DNA from: Acidiferrobacter thiooxydans | GTDB lineage: Bacteria > Pseudomonadota > Gammaproteobacteria > Acidiferrobacterales > Acidiferrobacteraceae | DNA length: 64,000 nucleotides | NCBI RefSeq assembly: GCF_003333315.1 | Contig: NZ_PSYR01000001.1 | Span: forward strand, 62,001 to 126,000 | Direction: 5' to 3' | Shown: positions 27,455 through 36,478 of the stretch, piece by piece | Layout of the letters: each line of letters starts with the position of its first letter | Position numbering within the stretch: position 1 is the first letter of the stretch | Notes under the pieces: model-generated | The model's input: only the letters and a program-made list of their open reading frames with translations | The model's database searches: none | Told to the model about the DNA's origin: nothing | Translations under genes and position numbers: made by a program

Positions 27455-28821
27455 TGAGCCTGAAGGAGGGGTGTGATTCCAACGTGAGGTGAGCCTGAAG
27501 GGGCCGGGGTTGGGCATCATCGGAGGATGATGATCGTGACCCTCAAGACCCAAGGGCTCCAGACGCTGGAGCACATCCGTGCCTTCCTCGAAGGTACCCA
27601 ACCCCTCGGTTTCGAGGCCCCGGCCCGCGAGGTGACCTACGAGTGGATTGTCGCCGAGCTGCGCCGCCTCCGGTACACCCGCCAGGGCAAGGCTGACAAG
27701 GGCTTGGTGCGGCGCTATCTGGAGAAGGTCTCCGGCCTGTCTCGGGCGCAAATGACCCGGCTCATCCAGCAGTTCCGCGATACCGGCCGCATCCGCGACC
27801 GCCGCGGCCCGCCCGCCAAGCCCTTCGCCCGCCGCTACACCCCGGCCGATGTGCGCCTGCTCGCCGAGCTCGATGCCCTGCACGGTGCCCTCTCGGGACC
27901 GGCCACCCGCAAGCTCTGCGAGCGCGCCTACGAGGTGTTCGACGATGCGCGCTACGAGCGCCTGGCCCGCATCTCCAACGGCCACCTCTACAACCTCAGA
28001 CAGTCACAGACCTACCGGCGGGTGCGCGGCGCCGTGGACAAAACCCACCCGGTCAAGGTCAACATCGGCGAGCGGCGAAAGCCACGCCCCGAGGGGCGCC
28101 CCGGCTTCCTGCGGGTCGATTCCGTCCATCAGGGCGACCTCGACGGCATCAAGGGGCTCTACCACATCAACCTCGTCGACGAGGTCTCCCAGTTCCAGTT
28201 CGTTGGCTCCGTCGAGCGCATCTCGGAACACTTCCTGCTCCCGGTCCTGGAGGCCCTCATCGAGGCCTTCCCCTTCGTTGTCCTCGGCTTTCACGCCGAC
28301 AACGGCTCGGAGTACATCAACACGCGCGTCGTCGCCTTGCTGGAGAAGCTGCGCATCGAGCAGTTCACCAAGTCCCGCGCCCGCAGGACCAATGACAACG
28401 CCCTGGTCGAGTCCAAAAACGGCTCGGTGGTGCGCAAGCACCTCGGCTACGCCCACATCCCCGGGCGCTTCGCAAGCCAGGTCAACGCCTTCACCCAGGG
28501 TGTGCTCTCGCCCTATCTCAACTTCCACCGGCCCTGCTTCTTTCCCACCGAGGCGGTCGATGACAAGGGTCGGGTCCGCAAGCGCTACCGCTATGAGGAC
28601 ATGATGACCCCCTACGACAAGCTCAAGTCCCTGCCCGAGGCCCACCAGTACCTGAAGCCCGGCATCACCTTCAAACAGCTGGATGCAATCGCCTATGCCA
28701 TCAGCGATAATGAGGCCGCCCAACGCCTCAACCAGGCCAGGGCTGAACTCTTTCGTTCCATCAACAAGGCCCAAAACCCGGCCGCCTGAGGGGGCTCACC
28801 TACCGCCTTCCTTCAGGCTCA
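27455..28821 (+). mobile_element. Insertion sequence with integrase-type (rve) transposase
   Basis: About 1.37 kb bounded by TGAGCCTGAAGGAGGG (27455-27470) and its inverse at 28806-28821 (one mismatch). A second, inner copy of TGAGCCTGAAGG lies at 27490, and a GGCTCACC at 28793-28800 mirrors it, so each end has two repeated half-sites. It begins 8 bp beyond the target duplication of the DruA-type IS and ends 3 bp before the IS110 element. No convincing target duplication was found. Confidence 0.75.
27527..28789 (+). CDS. DDE integrase/transposase with rve catalytic core
   Basis: A 420-residue transposase. N-terminal residues to about 170 form a helix-turn-helix DNA-binding region (KVSGLSRAQMTRLIQQF). 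The retroviral-integrase-like core shows Asp in FLRVDSVHQGD, Asp in LGFHADNGSEYIN and Glu in NALVESKNGSVVRKHLGY. It resembles IS3/IS481-type enzymes but appears as a single uninterrupted frame. Start codons at 27527, 27530 or GTG 27536 all follow CGGAGG. Intact and probably active. Confidence 0.85.
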   Translation: MMIVTLKTQGLQTLEHIRAFLEGTQPLGFEAPAREVTYEWIVAELRRLRYTRQGKADKGLVRRYLEKVSGLSRAQMTRLIQQFRDTGRIRDRRGPPAKPFARRYTPADVRLLAELDALHGALSGPATRKLCERAYEVFDDARYERLARISNGHLYNLRQSQTYRRVRGAVDKTHPVKVNIGERRKPRPEGRPGFLRVDSVHQGDLDGIKGLYHINLVDEVSQFQFVGSVERISEHFLLPVLEALIEAFPFVVLGFHADNGSEYINTRVVALLEKLRIEQFTKSRARRTNDNALVESKNGSVVRKHLGYAHIPGRFASQVNAFTQGVLSPYLNFHRPCFFPTEAVDDKGRVRKRYRYEDMMTPYDKLKSLPEAHQYLKPGITFKQLDAIAYAISDNEAAQRLNQARAELFRSINKAQNPAA

Positions 28822-28836
28822 TACATGGTCGCCCCC

Positions 28837-29113
28837 AGTTTGCCAAGCCCTCATTTCACGATGTCAAGAAGGTACGGTATGCAGCCATACATCCGGACTT
28901 TTGATGAGGCATAAAGCCTCTGTCCCTGATGGAATTTGCTGAATGGCGTCTCATCATTTCAACGCACTCGAGGTGCTATGAGTCTGTCAGATTGAGCCAT
29001 TCACGGTCCTACCTGCCTTGCCATCACGTCATGATTGCCTGAAGCAACCGTTGGGAGAGCCTCCTGGGTGTAACCCGCGTGTCTCGGTCCTCGTCTTTAT
29101 TCCGCCGGTGCGG
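28837..29113 (-). ncRNA. Candidate bridge RNA region of the IS110-family element
   Basis: 277 nt without a gene, between the transposase stop and the element end. In IS110-family elements a structured non-coding bridge RNA from the longer non-coding end guides target and donor recognition; in the IS1111 branch this is downstream of the transposase. Location and length fit, but I have not folded the sequence or identified guide loops. Confidence 0.35.
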
Positions 29114-30154
29114 CTATGCGGCCACCGGCGTTGAGGATGATGTGTAGTCTGGTCGATAATCGCGCCCGTGGACGAGCAGCGCCCACGCCGTACGCGCATT
29201 CTTATTGGCAAGCGCCACCGCCGCGACGTTCTTGTGGCGGCGGTCGAGTAGCCGCTTCAGCCAGGCGTCCGTCCGGGCCTTACCTGCGGGGACGCGGGTC
29301 ACCGCACGGGCACCATGGATGAGGAGTGTCCGCAGATAGACGTCTCCGCGCTTGCTGATGCCAAGCAACGTGGGCTTGCCACCGCTCGAATGCTGCCGGG
29401 GCACGAGCCCAAGCCAAGCGGCGAGTTGGCGGCCATTGGCGAAGGTCTTCGCATCACCAATCGAGGCCACGAGGGCCGTGGCCGTGATCGGGCCGATGCC
29501 GGGGATCGCGGCAAGCCGCTGACTATCTGCGTTCTGTCGGTGCCAGGCCTGGATCTGGGCCTCGAGTTCATGGACTTGGCGGTCCAGCTCACCCAGGTGG
29601 GCCGTTAGGCGTGCGATCAACGCGCGCAGGGTGTCGGGCAGGTCATTCTCGGCGTCTTCCAGGATTCGCGGGATGTACTTTGTGATGTGGCTCAGGCCTT
29701 GTGGGATCACGAGACCGAACTCCGCGAGCAATCCGCGGATCTGATTCCCCTGCGCGGTGCGCGCTTTGACGAATCCCTGGCGGGCGCGATGCAGGGCCAG
29801 GACCGCCTGACTCTCGGTGGCTTTGATGGGCACGAAGCGCATACTGGGACGGGACACGGCTTCACAGATCGCCTCGGCGTCGGCGGCATCATTCTTGTTG
29901 GTCCGCACATAGGGCTTTACGAACTGCGGAGCCATCAGCTTCACCGTGTGTCCCAACGCCGTAAGCTGCCGAGCCCAATGATGGGCGCTTCCACAGGCCT
30001 CCATACCGATCAAGCAGGGCTCCAAGTTGGCGAAGAACGTAAGAACCTGAGTTCGCTTAAGGGCCTTCCGGAACACCACCTTGCCCCGGCCATCCACTCC
30101 GTGAACCGCAAAAACGGCCTTTGCGAGATCCACTCCTACCGTTGTAACCTTCAT
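29114..30154 (-). CDS. IS110-family (DEDD) transposase
   Basis: A 346-residue transposase/recombinase. The RuvC-like N-terminal half carries the DEDD tetrad: Asp9 in VGVDLAK, Glu52 in IGMEACGSAHHW, and Asp89/Asp92 in NKNDAADAEAI. The C-terminal transposase_20 half has AIPGIGPITATALVASIG and a conserved serine in RQHSSGGKPTLLGISKRGD. Intact. It acts by bridge-RNA-guided recombination in family members studied so far. Confidence 0.92.
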   Translation of the reverse strand: MKVTTVGVDLAKAVFAVHGVDGRGKVVFRKALKRTQVLTFFANLEPCLIGMEACGSAHHWARQLTALGHTVKLMAPQFVKPYVRTNKNDAADAEAICEAVSRPSMRFVPIKATESQAVLALHRARQGFVKARTAQGNQIRGLLAEFGLVIPQGLSHITKYIPRILEDAENDLPDTLRALIARLTAHLGELDRQVHELEAQIQAWHRQNADSQRLAAIPGIGPITATALVASIGDAKTFANGRQLAAWLGLVPRQHSSGGKPTLLGISKRGDVYLRTLLIHGARAVTRVPAGKARTDAWLKRLLDRRHKNVAAVALANKNARTAWALLVHGRDYRPDYTSSSTPVAA

Positions 30155-30263
30155 TGTCGCCTCCTTCCTGTCAGTGGTACGTCACACGCTCCACTTTGGC
30201 ACTGTTGATGCCGGTTAGGGAGGGGGCGACCATCCCATTATTTCTGAATTGGAAAGGACTGAC

Positions 30264-30893
30264 CTATCGTTTGGGGGCGGCCAGGAGCGCGAGCTGCCAG
30301 CTCGTGGCCCGGGCCGGGACGTGCAGGTCAAGGTGCACCGCGGCGGTCTCGCCGGGCGCGAGCGTGGGCCGTAAGTGACGCAGGAAGACCCGTGCCGGGA
30401 AGTGGGCGCGTGCGATGACGCGACCGCGCGCCGACCGCAATGTCACCTCCAGGAAAGGCAGGGACTGCCGGAAGCCCGCGGCATTCCGGAGTTGCGCGCG
30501 GATGCGCAGCACGCCGCCTGTCCCTTGGGTCACGCGCGCAGCGCGCAGATGAAAGCGGTCGAGGGCTGCCGGGTGCGCCAAGTCGCAGGGTACGGCCCGG
30601 CACAGCGCCTCGACCACGGGCCTCGTCAGGGCCCGTCGGGCAAGCGCCGCGCGCGCCGCGTACAGGCCTTGCACGCCAAGCGCCCCGGCGAGCAGCAAGG
30701 CTGCGATGGCCAGCGGCCACGTGCGCGTAGGCGAGCGCCCCGGATCGGCGATGACATCGCCTTCCAGGCGATAGACGTCGGCCTGAAACACTGCCGCGCA
30801 CTGCCCGCACCGTACCGCCCCGCCACAGGCCTCCAAGGCCTTGCTGTCGACTTTAAAGAGGGTGCGGCACGACGGGCATTGGGTGAGGATCAT
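30264..30893 (-). CDS. Zinc-ribbon membrane protein, DUF3426
   Basis: A 209-residue protein with an N-terminal zinc ribbon (CPSCRTLFKV, then VRCGQCAAVFQ), one transmembrane helix at about residues 62-82 (LAIAALLLAGALGVQGLYA) and a periplasmic DUF3426 domain ending in HLDLHVPARATSWQLALL. The ATG at 30893 overlaps the prmA stop as ATGA. This family normally sits between prmA and dusB in gammaproteobacteria; here the 3' neighbour is the insertion cluster, 30 nt away. Function is unknown. Confidence 0.88.
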   Translation of the reverse strand: MILTQCPSCRTLFKVDSKALEACGGAVRCGQCAAVFQADVYRLEGDVIADPGRSPTRTWPLAIAALLLAGALGVQGLYAARAALARRALTRPVVEALCRAVPCDLAHPAALDRFHLRAARVTQGTGGVLRIRAQLRNAAGFRQSLPFLEVTLRSARGRVIARAHFPARVFLRHLRPTLAPGETAAVHLDLHVPARATSWQLALLAAPKR

Positions 30894-31759
30894 GGCCGTC
30901 GGCCGTGCAACAGGACCCACCCCTCGTCTTCGCAGGGGGTGAGCGCGAATTCGGGAAAGGCCTGGACCACCGCCGGGACCTGATCGGGGAGGATGCCGGA
31001 GAGCGCGAGCCGCCCACAGGCGGCGGTGGCGCGCATGAGTGCCGGGGCATGAGCGATCAACGGGCCGGCCAGGATGTTGGCCACCACCAGATCATAGGGG
31101 TGTCGGTCGCGCGCAAGCTCCGTGGCGGCGCGCAACCGGTCGCCCACGCCGTTGCGCTGCGCGTTCTCCCAAGTCGCGGTCAGTGCCAGGGGGTCGATGT
31201 CGACGCCCCATGCCGCGCCCGCCCCCAGGCGCAAGGCGGCGATCGCCAATATCCCCGACCCGCACCCGAAATCGAGGACCTCGAGGCCCGGGTGTGCCTG
31301 CTCCCGGAGGGTCTCGTACAGCCACCTGAGACATAAACGCGTCGTCGGGTGGGTGCCGGTCCCGAACGCCAGTCCCGGATCGAGATGCACGGCCAGCCTT
31401 CCCGGTGGGGCCGGCTCGTCGTTAGGGTATATCCATAACCCCTCCGTTATGGGGAACGCCTGCCAGTCGCGCGCGGTGAGCGCCTCCCAGCCCTCGTCTA
31501 CCACCGGCTCCCGGCAGGGCGCCTCGACCTCCCCGGCTATGATCTCTTGCGCGAAACGCGCCTGCGCCTCGCTCGCGAAGAAGGCCGCGATACGGGTGCG
31601 CGGCCAGTAGCGTGGCTCGCAAGCCAGGCCCTCGTCGTAAAAGGCCGGCCCCCCTGGGACCTCCTCGAAGGCGAGCGCGCGCGCGCCTGCGGCCTCGAGG
31701 ATCTGGCCCAAGGCCTCCACGCGCACACCACGGGCAATGCACGAAAGCCTCACGCTCAC
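30890..31759 (-). CDS. prmA: Ribosomal protein L11 methyltransferase
   Basis: A 289-residue SAM methyltransferase that trimethylates ribosomal protein L11. The N-terminal substrate-recognition domain is followed by DPGLAFGTGTHPTTRLCLRWL, SAM motif VLDFGCGSGILAIAALRLG and the catalytic-domain DLVVANILAGPLIAHAP. It lies between accC and the DUF3426 gene in the same operon. Confidence 0.95.
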   Translation of the reverse strand: MSVRLSCIARGVRVEALGQILEAAGARALAFEEVPGGPAFYDEGLACEPRYWPRTRIAAFFASEAQARFAQEIIAGEVEAPCREPVVDEGWEALTARDWQAFPITEGLWIYPNDEPAPPGRLAVHLDPGLAFGTGTHPTTRLCLRWLYETLREQAHPGLEVLDFGCGSGILAIAALRLGAGAAWGVDIDPLALTATWENAQRNGVGDRLRAATELARDRHPYDLVVANILAGPLIAHAPALMRATAACGRLALSGILPDQVPAVVQAFPEFALTPCEDEGWVLLHGRRP

Positions 31760-31769
31760 GGCCGCACCC

Positions 31770-33110
31770 TCACGTCTTCAGGCGTTCTTCCAGGTAGTGG
31801 ATATCGACCGGACCGGCCTGGAACAGCGCGTCGTTCAAAAGCAGATGATGGAGCGGTATGTTGGTCTTTATGCCGTCCACCACCATCTCGCTCAAGGCGA
31901 TACGCAGCCGCGCCATGGCCGCCTCGCGGGTGTCCCCGTAGGCGATCAGCTTGCCGATCATGGAGTCGTAGAACGGCGGCACGACATAGTTATTGTAGAC
32001 GTGCGAATCGACGCGGATGCCGGGCCCCCCGGGTTGATGGTACTGGGTGATGCGGCCCGGGGATGGCATGAAGGTGGCCGCGTCCTCGGCGTTGATACGG
32101 CACTCCATGGCATGCCCGCGCATCACGATATCTTCCTGGCGGTAGCGCAGGGGCTCACCGGAGGCGATCAGTATCTGCTGCTGGACGATGTCGATGCCGG
32201 TCACGAGCTCGGTGACCGGGTGTTCGACCTGAATGCGCGTATTCATCTCGATGAAGTAGAACTGGCCGTTCTCGTAGAGAAACTCGAAGGTCCCGGCGCC
32301 GCGATAGCCGATGCGCCGGCACGCCTCGACGCAGATCCGCCCGATACGCTCGCGCATCTCGCGGGATATGCCCGGGGCCGGGCACTCCTCGATCACCTTC
32401 TGGTGGCGGCGCTGCAGGGAGCAATCGCGCTCCCCAAGATGCACGGCATGCCCATGCTCGTCGGCCAGTACCTGGAACTCGACGTGGCGGGGCTTCTCCA
32501 GATACTTTTCCATGTAGACGACGTCGTTGTTGAACGCCGCCTTGGCCTCGGCGCGGGTCAGCGCCAGCGAACTCAAAAGCGCGCCCTCGGCGTGCACCAC
32601 GCGCATTCCCTTTCCGCCGCCCCCGCCGGTGGCCTTGATCAAGACCGGATAGCCGATGTCGCGCGCCATCGCGAGCGTGCGCGCCTCATCGTTGTCGAGC
32701 GGACCGTCGGAACCCGGCACGCACGGCACCCCGGCCTCTTTCATGGCGCGGATCGCCGAGATCTTGTCGCCCATGAGCCGTATCGTCTCCGGGCGCGGTC
32801 CTATGAAAATGAACCCACTCTGCTCGACGCGTTCGGCGAAGTCGGCATTCTCCGACAGAAAGCCATAGCCGGGATGGATGGCCACGGCGTCCGTGACCTC
32901 GGCGGCGCTTATGACCGCCGGTATGTTGAGATAGCTCTTGGACGCGGCCGCCGGGCCGATACACACCGACTCGTCGGCGAGCCGCACGTATTTGGCGTCG
33001 CGGTCGGCCTCCGAATGCAGCGCCACGGTCTTGATGCCGAGCGCCCGGCAGGCCCTCTGGATGCGCAGGGCGATTTCCCCGCGATTGGCGATCACCACCT
33101 TGTCGATCAT
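31770..33110 (-). CDS. accC: Acetyl-CoA carboxylase, biotin carboxylase subunit
   Basis: A 446-residue ATP-grasp enzyme that carboxylates biotin on AccB, the first half-reaction of malonyl-CoA and fatty acid synthesis. Seen: [49 protein letters not shown] (ATP-binding glycine loop), [15 protein letters not shown] and [14 protein letters not shown]. The ATG at 33110 gives the family-standard N-terminus; a longer frame runs into accB. Confidence 0.97.
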   Translation of the reverse strand: MIDKVVIANRGEIALRIQRACRALGIKTVALHSEADRDAKYVRLADESVCIGPAAASKSYLNIPAVISAAEVTDAVAIHPGYGFLSENADFAERVEQSGFIFIGPRPETIRLMGDKISAIRAMKEAGVPCVPGSDGPLDNDEARTLAMARDIGYPVLIKATGGGGGKGMRVVHAEGALLSSLALTRAEAKAAFNNDVVYMEKYLEKPRHVEFQVLADEHGHAVHLGERDCSLQRRHQKVIEECPAPGISREMRERIGRICVEACRRIGYRGAGTFEFLYENGQFYFIEMNTRIQVEHPVTELVTGIDIVQQQILIASGEPLRYRQEDIVMRGHAMECRINAEDAATFMPSPGRITQYHQPGGPGIRVDSHVYNNYVVPPFYDSMIGKLIAYGDTREAAMARLRIALSEMVVDGIKTNIPLHHLLLNDALFQAGPVDIHYLEERLKT

Positions 33111-33115
33111 GACGG

Positions 33116-33568
33116 TTATTCGATGATGAACAGCGTTTCGCCGTACTCGACGGGCTGGCCATTTTCCTTGAGGACGGCCTTGATCACCCCGGCGCGGTCG
33201 GCCTCGATCTCGTTTAGCATCTTCATGGCCTCGATGATGCACAGCGGATCCCCGACGTTCACGGAGGTGCCGACCTCCACGAACGGCTGGGCATCCGGCG
33301 ATGGCGCGCGATAAAACGTGCCGACCATGGGCGAGCACACGGGATGCCCGTTCGGCATGGGCTTCGCGGCCATCGGTTCGGCACTTGCCGCCGCCGGGGC
33401 GACTGCCGGGGCCAGCGGGGCCGACATCGGTACCGGGGCGGCCGGCACGGCGGCTGCCGAGGATCCCCGGCTGATGCGGATCGACTCCTCCCCCTCCTTG
33501 ATCTCGATCTCGCCCAGGTGCGAGGCCTCGAGCATTTCGATCAGTTTTTTGACTTTGCGGATGTCCAC
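33116..33568 (-). CDS. accB: Biotin carboxyl carrier protein of acetyl-CoA carboxylase
   Basis: A 150-residue carrier with an N-terminal helical segment ([19 protein letters not shown]), an Ala/Pro-rich flexible linker (about residues 38-70) and the C-terminal biotinyl domain, where Lys116 in EAMKML is biotinylated. It lies 8 nt downstream of aroQ and 5 nt upstream of accC. Confidence 0.97.
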   Translation of the reverse strand: MDIRKVKKLIEMLEASHLGEIEIKEGEESIRISRGSSAAAVPAAPVPMSAPLAPAVAPAAASAEPMAAKPMPNGHPVCSPMVGTFYRAPSPDAQPFVEVGTSVNVGDPLCIIEAMKMLNEIEADRAGVIKAVLKENGQPVEYGETLFIIE

Positions 33569-33575
33569 GGGATGT

Positions 33576-34019
33576 TTACCTAGGTTGCAAGTAGGAAATG
33601 GCCGCCATCAGGGCCAGCTCATAACCCAAGGCGCCGAGCCCGCTGATCGTGCCGGCGGCGATATCCGAGAAGTAGGATCGGTTGCGGAACGGCTCGCGGG
33701 CGTGGATGTTTGAGAGATGGACCTCGATGAACGGCAACCCGATCGCCCCCAGGGCGTCGCGCAGGGCGACGCTCGTATGGGTAAACGCCGCGGGATTGAA
33801 GATGATGGCGCGCGTGCCGTCGGTGGCCGCCTCATGGATGCGCGCGATGAGCTCGTGTTCGGCATTGCTCTGCAAAAACGCGATGCTGTGTCCGATGTCG
33901 GCGGCCAGCGCCGCCAGGCGCCCCTCAATCACGGCCAGGGTGTCGGTGCCGTAATGGCGCGGCTCGCGGGTGCCGAGGAGATTGAGGTTGGGACCATTCA
34001 GTACGAGCAGATCAGCCAT
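33576..34019 (-). CDS. aroQ: 3-dehydroquinate dehydratase, type II
   Basis: A 147-residue dodecameric shikimate-pathway enzyme. [20 protein letters not shown], the catalytic Tyr in that stretch, [17 protein letters not shown] and [16 protein letters not shown] are diagnostic. aroQ-accB-accC is a common gammaproteobacterial arrangement. Confidence 0.96.
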   Translation of the reverse strand: MADLLVLNGPNLNLLGTREPRHYGTDTLAVIEGRLAALAADIGHSIAFLQSNAEHELIARIHEAATDGTRAIIFNPAAFTHTSVALRDALGAIGLPFIEVHLSNIHAREPFRNRSYFSDIAAGTISGLGALGYELALMAAISYLQPR

Positions 34020-34051
34020 GCGTTTCCCGCCGGGACGTCCCCGGTGCGCGC

Positions 34052-34080
34052 ATTGTGCCCGTATCCGCCGTTCTTGTCCA
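34052..34080 (-). promoter_or_regulatory. Candidate sigma-70 promoter before aroQ
   Basis: On the minus strand TGGACA (34075-34080), 17-nt spacer, CACAAT (34052-34057), about 30 nt before the aroQ ATG. The -10 is weak; readthrough from tlpA is the alternative. Confidence 0.35.
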
Positions 34081-34112
34081 GTTACCCGCTTTTCGCCGCA
34101 ATTCCCGGCAAA

Positions 34113-34646
34113 TCACCGTCTCTTAAACGCGGTGGCGACGGCCGCCTTGAGCGTGCCCCGGGTAAACGCCCCGAGTTGACCGGTTAAGATGCGCCCGTGG
34201 GGCGTGACCAGCAGACTAAACGGGATGGCGCCCTGCATGTCCCCGAGGCGGGCCAGCATCTCAAGCCCGCGCTCTCCACCGAGCAACACCGGATAGGGGA
34301 TATGGTGGGCGTGAACAAAGCGCGCCACCTTCGCCTTGCGGTCCAGGGCGATACCGACCACCACGAGTCCGCGGGCCTTATCGGCCTGGGCGGTGCGAAT
34401 GAGGAGCGGGATCTCGGCGCGGCATGGCGGGCACCAGGGGGCCCAGAAATTGACCAGGTAGACCTTGGCCGGCCAGTGATCGAGGGTGCGCGGTTTGCCA
34501 GCGAGGTCGGGCAGGGTGAAGTGCACGCGCATGCTGTGCCGGGCATGCGCGTGCGCATGGGGCGCCGCGTAACGGCCGACTGCAAAACCGGCCGCCAGGG
34601 CCCCGATGACTGCCGCGGCCCAGACCGCGTGACTGCGTCCCTTCAT
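34113..34646 (-). CDS. TlpA/ResA-like membrane-anchored thioredoxin
   Basis: A 177-residue periplasm-facing protein with an N-terminal membrane anchor (AVWAAAVIGALAAGFAVG) and a redox site WCPPC (Cys72, Cys75) in VNFWAPWCPPCRAEIP, followed by the cis-Pro region GAIPFSLLVTPHGR. Such proteins pass electrons from DsbD to cytochrome c maturation or other periplasmic disulfides. Its ATG overlaps the dsbD stop (ATGA), so the donor-acceptor link is also genetic. Confidence 0.88.
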   Translation of the reverse strand: MKGRSHAVWAAAVIGALAAGFAVGRYAAPHAHAHARHSMRVHFTLPDLAGKPRTLDHWPAKVYLVNFWAPWCPPCRAEIPLLIRTAQADKARGLVVVGIALDRKAKVARFVHAHHIPYPVLLGGERGLEMLARLGDMQGAIPFSLLVTPHGRILTGQLGAFTRGTLKAAVATAFKRR

Positions 34647-36478
34647 ATCGATTTCACCTCATGCGCGAGGCGCGCGAGCGCCCGTGGACCCTTGTAGCCG
34701 TAAAAGTCTTTTTGGCGCAAGGGTCGTCCCTGCGCCGAGAAGAACAGGATCGCGGGTGGCCCGAGAACCCCGAACCGCCGCTTCATGGCACGCGTCGCCG
34801 GTGTGTTCTCGGTCACATCCGCCTCAATCAGCATAAAGCCGCGCAGCGCCCTTTGGACGCGCGGATCGGGGAAGGTCTCGCGCCGCAGGCGCGTACAATC
34901 CACGCACCAGCTTGCCGAAAAATCCACGAGCGCCGGCTCGTTTAAGCGGGCGGCGCGCGCGAGCGCCTGATCGAGCGCCGCAAGCGACGTGACCTTGCGG
35001 AATGTCAGGGCGTGGGTCCCGGCGCGGGTCACGCCGGCGCTGCGGAAGGTCAACGGGTGCAGGGGGTCGCGATTGCCTTGCAGGCCCCCGACGAGCGCCA
35101 GGACCCCCCAGACGAGCAACACCACCCCGAGCCCCGCGCGCAGCTTGCGAAACCCGCTGGCCCCCGGCTCGAGCCGGCCGCCACCGAGATAGACGCCGAC
35201 TATGATCAGCAGGATGCCCCATAGCAGCAGCACGGGCACCGCCGGCAAGAGCCCGAGCAGGTAGATGGCAACCCCCAAAAGCAGCACGCCGAAGGCGTAT
35301 TTGACGGTATCCATCCAGGGGCCGGCCTTGGGCAGGAGGTAGCCGGCGCCGATACCCAGGGCCACCAGCACCACACCCATGCCGAGCGCCATGCTAAACA
35401 TGATCGCCGCCCCAAGCCCGGCACTGTGACTCGAGATCGCCACAGCCAGCGCTGACACCAGGAGGGGGGAAACGCACGCCCCCACGACCAGGGCGGACAC
35501 AAGGCCGAGCATGTAGGCGCCGGCCAGCGAGCGGCGGTTGACGCCGGCGCTGCGCGCGGCGATCCGGCTCTGGATGAAGCCTGGCATCTGCAGCGTGTAG
35601 AGATCGAACAACGAAAGCGCCATGAGCACGAACAGCAAACTGAGGAGCCCGATGCCCCAGGCGTTCTCGAAGTAGGCCTGTAGTTGTTGGCCGGTGGCCC
35701 CCGCCAGCGCCCCGGCACCGGCGTAGGTGGTGGCGGTCCCGAGCACATAGGCGACCGAAAGCCCGGCACCTTGGCGCTTGGTGAGACGTTCTTGTCCGCG
35801 GCCGACGAGCATGCCAGACAGGATCGGGATCATGGGCAGGACGCATGGGGTGAAGGTCAAAAGCAATCCGATCCCAAAGGCGCTCACGATCGCCCAGAAC
35901 CAAGTCCCGGCAGCGGGGCCCGGGGTGCGTGGCGCCATGGGCGCGCGCGCCGCCGGGGCCTCATGGGCCGCGTTCAAGGCCGCGGTCTGGCCCGGCAGCC
36001 GCACCACCAGGGTGTGCGTGACCGGGGGATAACAGATGCCGGCGATGGCGCAACCTTGATAGTGGGCGCGAACGATCAGGCGTTGGTTGGGGTGCGCGCC
36101 GGTCAAGGGCAGGGGCAACGTAAAGGACTTCTTGTATATGAGCAGCGTGCCCAGGACCCGGTTCTTCTCGACGCTCGCAGGCGGCATGGCCACCGGCCCC
36201 AGGGTCACGCCATAGCGGGGCGATGCCAGCGTGAAGCGGATCTTGTTGCGATAGAGATAATAGCCACGGGCGATGCGAAAGTGGGCCAACAGTTCGTTGG
36301 TGCCGGGTGCGCTCAGCGTCAGGCGATAGGCCTGGCTGCGTTTCAGGAACGGCTTCTGGCGATGACTGAAGAAGGCCTTGAAGGCCGCGAGCGGCCCGCC
36401 GTGGGTGGCGGCGCGCGCGCCGGGGATCGTGGTCAGTACCGCCGTGATCGCGAGGCTAAGGGCGAGTAGTGTCTTCAA
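34643..36478 (-). CDS. dsbD: Thiol:disulfide interchange protein DsbD
   Basis: A 611-residue inner-membrane reductant conduit. A signal sequence (LLALSLAITAVLTTIPGARA) precedes the periplasmic alpha domain (residues about 40-190, with CAIAGICYPP cysteines). The eight-helix transmembrane beta domain follows (FTPCVLPMIPILSG and VVGACVSPLLVSAL), then the C-terminal thioredoxin-like gamma domain with FSASWCVDCTRL. The start is unclear: TTG at 36478 gives a proper signal peptide and overlaps cutA by 23 nt, whereas ATG at 36580 adds 34 odd residues. It delivers cytoplasmic electrons to DsbG- and TlpA-like partners. Confidence 0.93.
   Translation of the reverse strand: MKTLLALSLAITAVLTTIPGARAATHGGPLAAFKAFFSHRQKPFLKRSQAYRLTLSAPGTNELLAHFRIARGYYLYRNKIRFTLASPRYGVTLGPVAMPPASVEKNRVLGTLLIYKKSFTLPLPLTGAHPNQRLIVRAHYQGCAIAGICYPPVTHTLVVRLPGQTAALNAAHEAPAARAPMAPRTPGPAAGTWFWAIVSAFGIGLLLTFTPCVLPMIPILSGMLVGRGQERLTKRQGAGLSVAYVLGTATTYAGAGALAGATGQQLQAYFENAWGIGLLSLLFVLMALSLFDLYTLQMPGFIQSRIAARSAGVNRRSLAGAYMLGLVSALVVGACVSPLLVSALAVAISSHSAGLGAAIMFSMALGMGVVLVALGIGAGYLLPKAGPWMDTVKYAFGVLLLGVAIYLLGLLPAVPVLLLWGILLIIVGVYLGGGRLEPGASGFRKLRAGLGVVLLVWGVLALVGGLQGNRDPLHPLTFRSAGVTRAGTHALTFRKVTSLAALDQALARAARLNEPALVDFSASWCVDCTRLRRETFPDPRVQRALRGFMLIEADVTENTPATRAMKRRFGVLGPPAILFFSAQGRPLRQKDFYGYKGPRALARLAHEVKSI

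Larger units (their letters stand above)
28825..30233 (-). mobile_element. IS110-family element, IS1111-like
   Basis: About 1.4 kb. A 12-bp inverted repeat, ATGGTCGCCCCC at 28825-28836 and GGGGGCGACCAT at 30222-30233, flanks a DEDD transposase. Subterminal inverted repeats plus a long non-coding stretch after the transposase (28837-29113) are features of the IS1111 branch of IS110. IS110 elements leave no target duplication. The element sits 3 bp from the end of the rve-type IS, in line with the habit of IS1111 members of inserting at repeats of other elements. Confidence 0.8.

Noticed and set aside
28822-28830. Target duplication for the rve-type insertion sequence
   Set aside because: Flanks share only two or three bases (AC/ACA), and the right flank is the edge of another IS, so nothing can be claimed.
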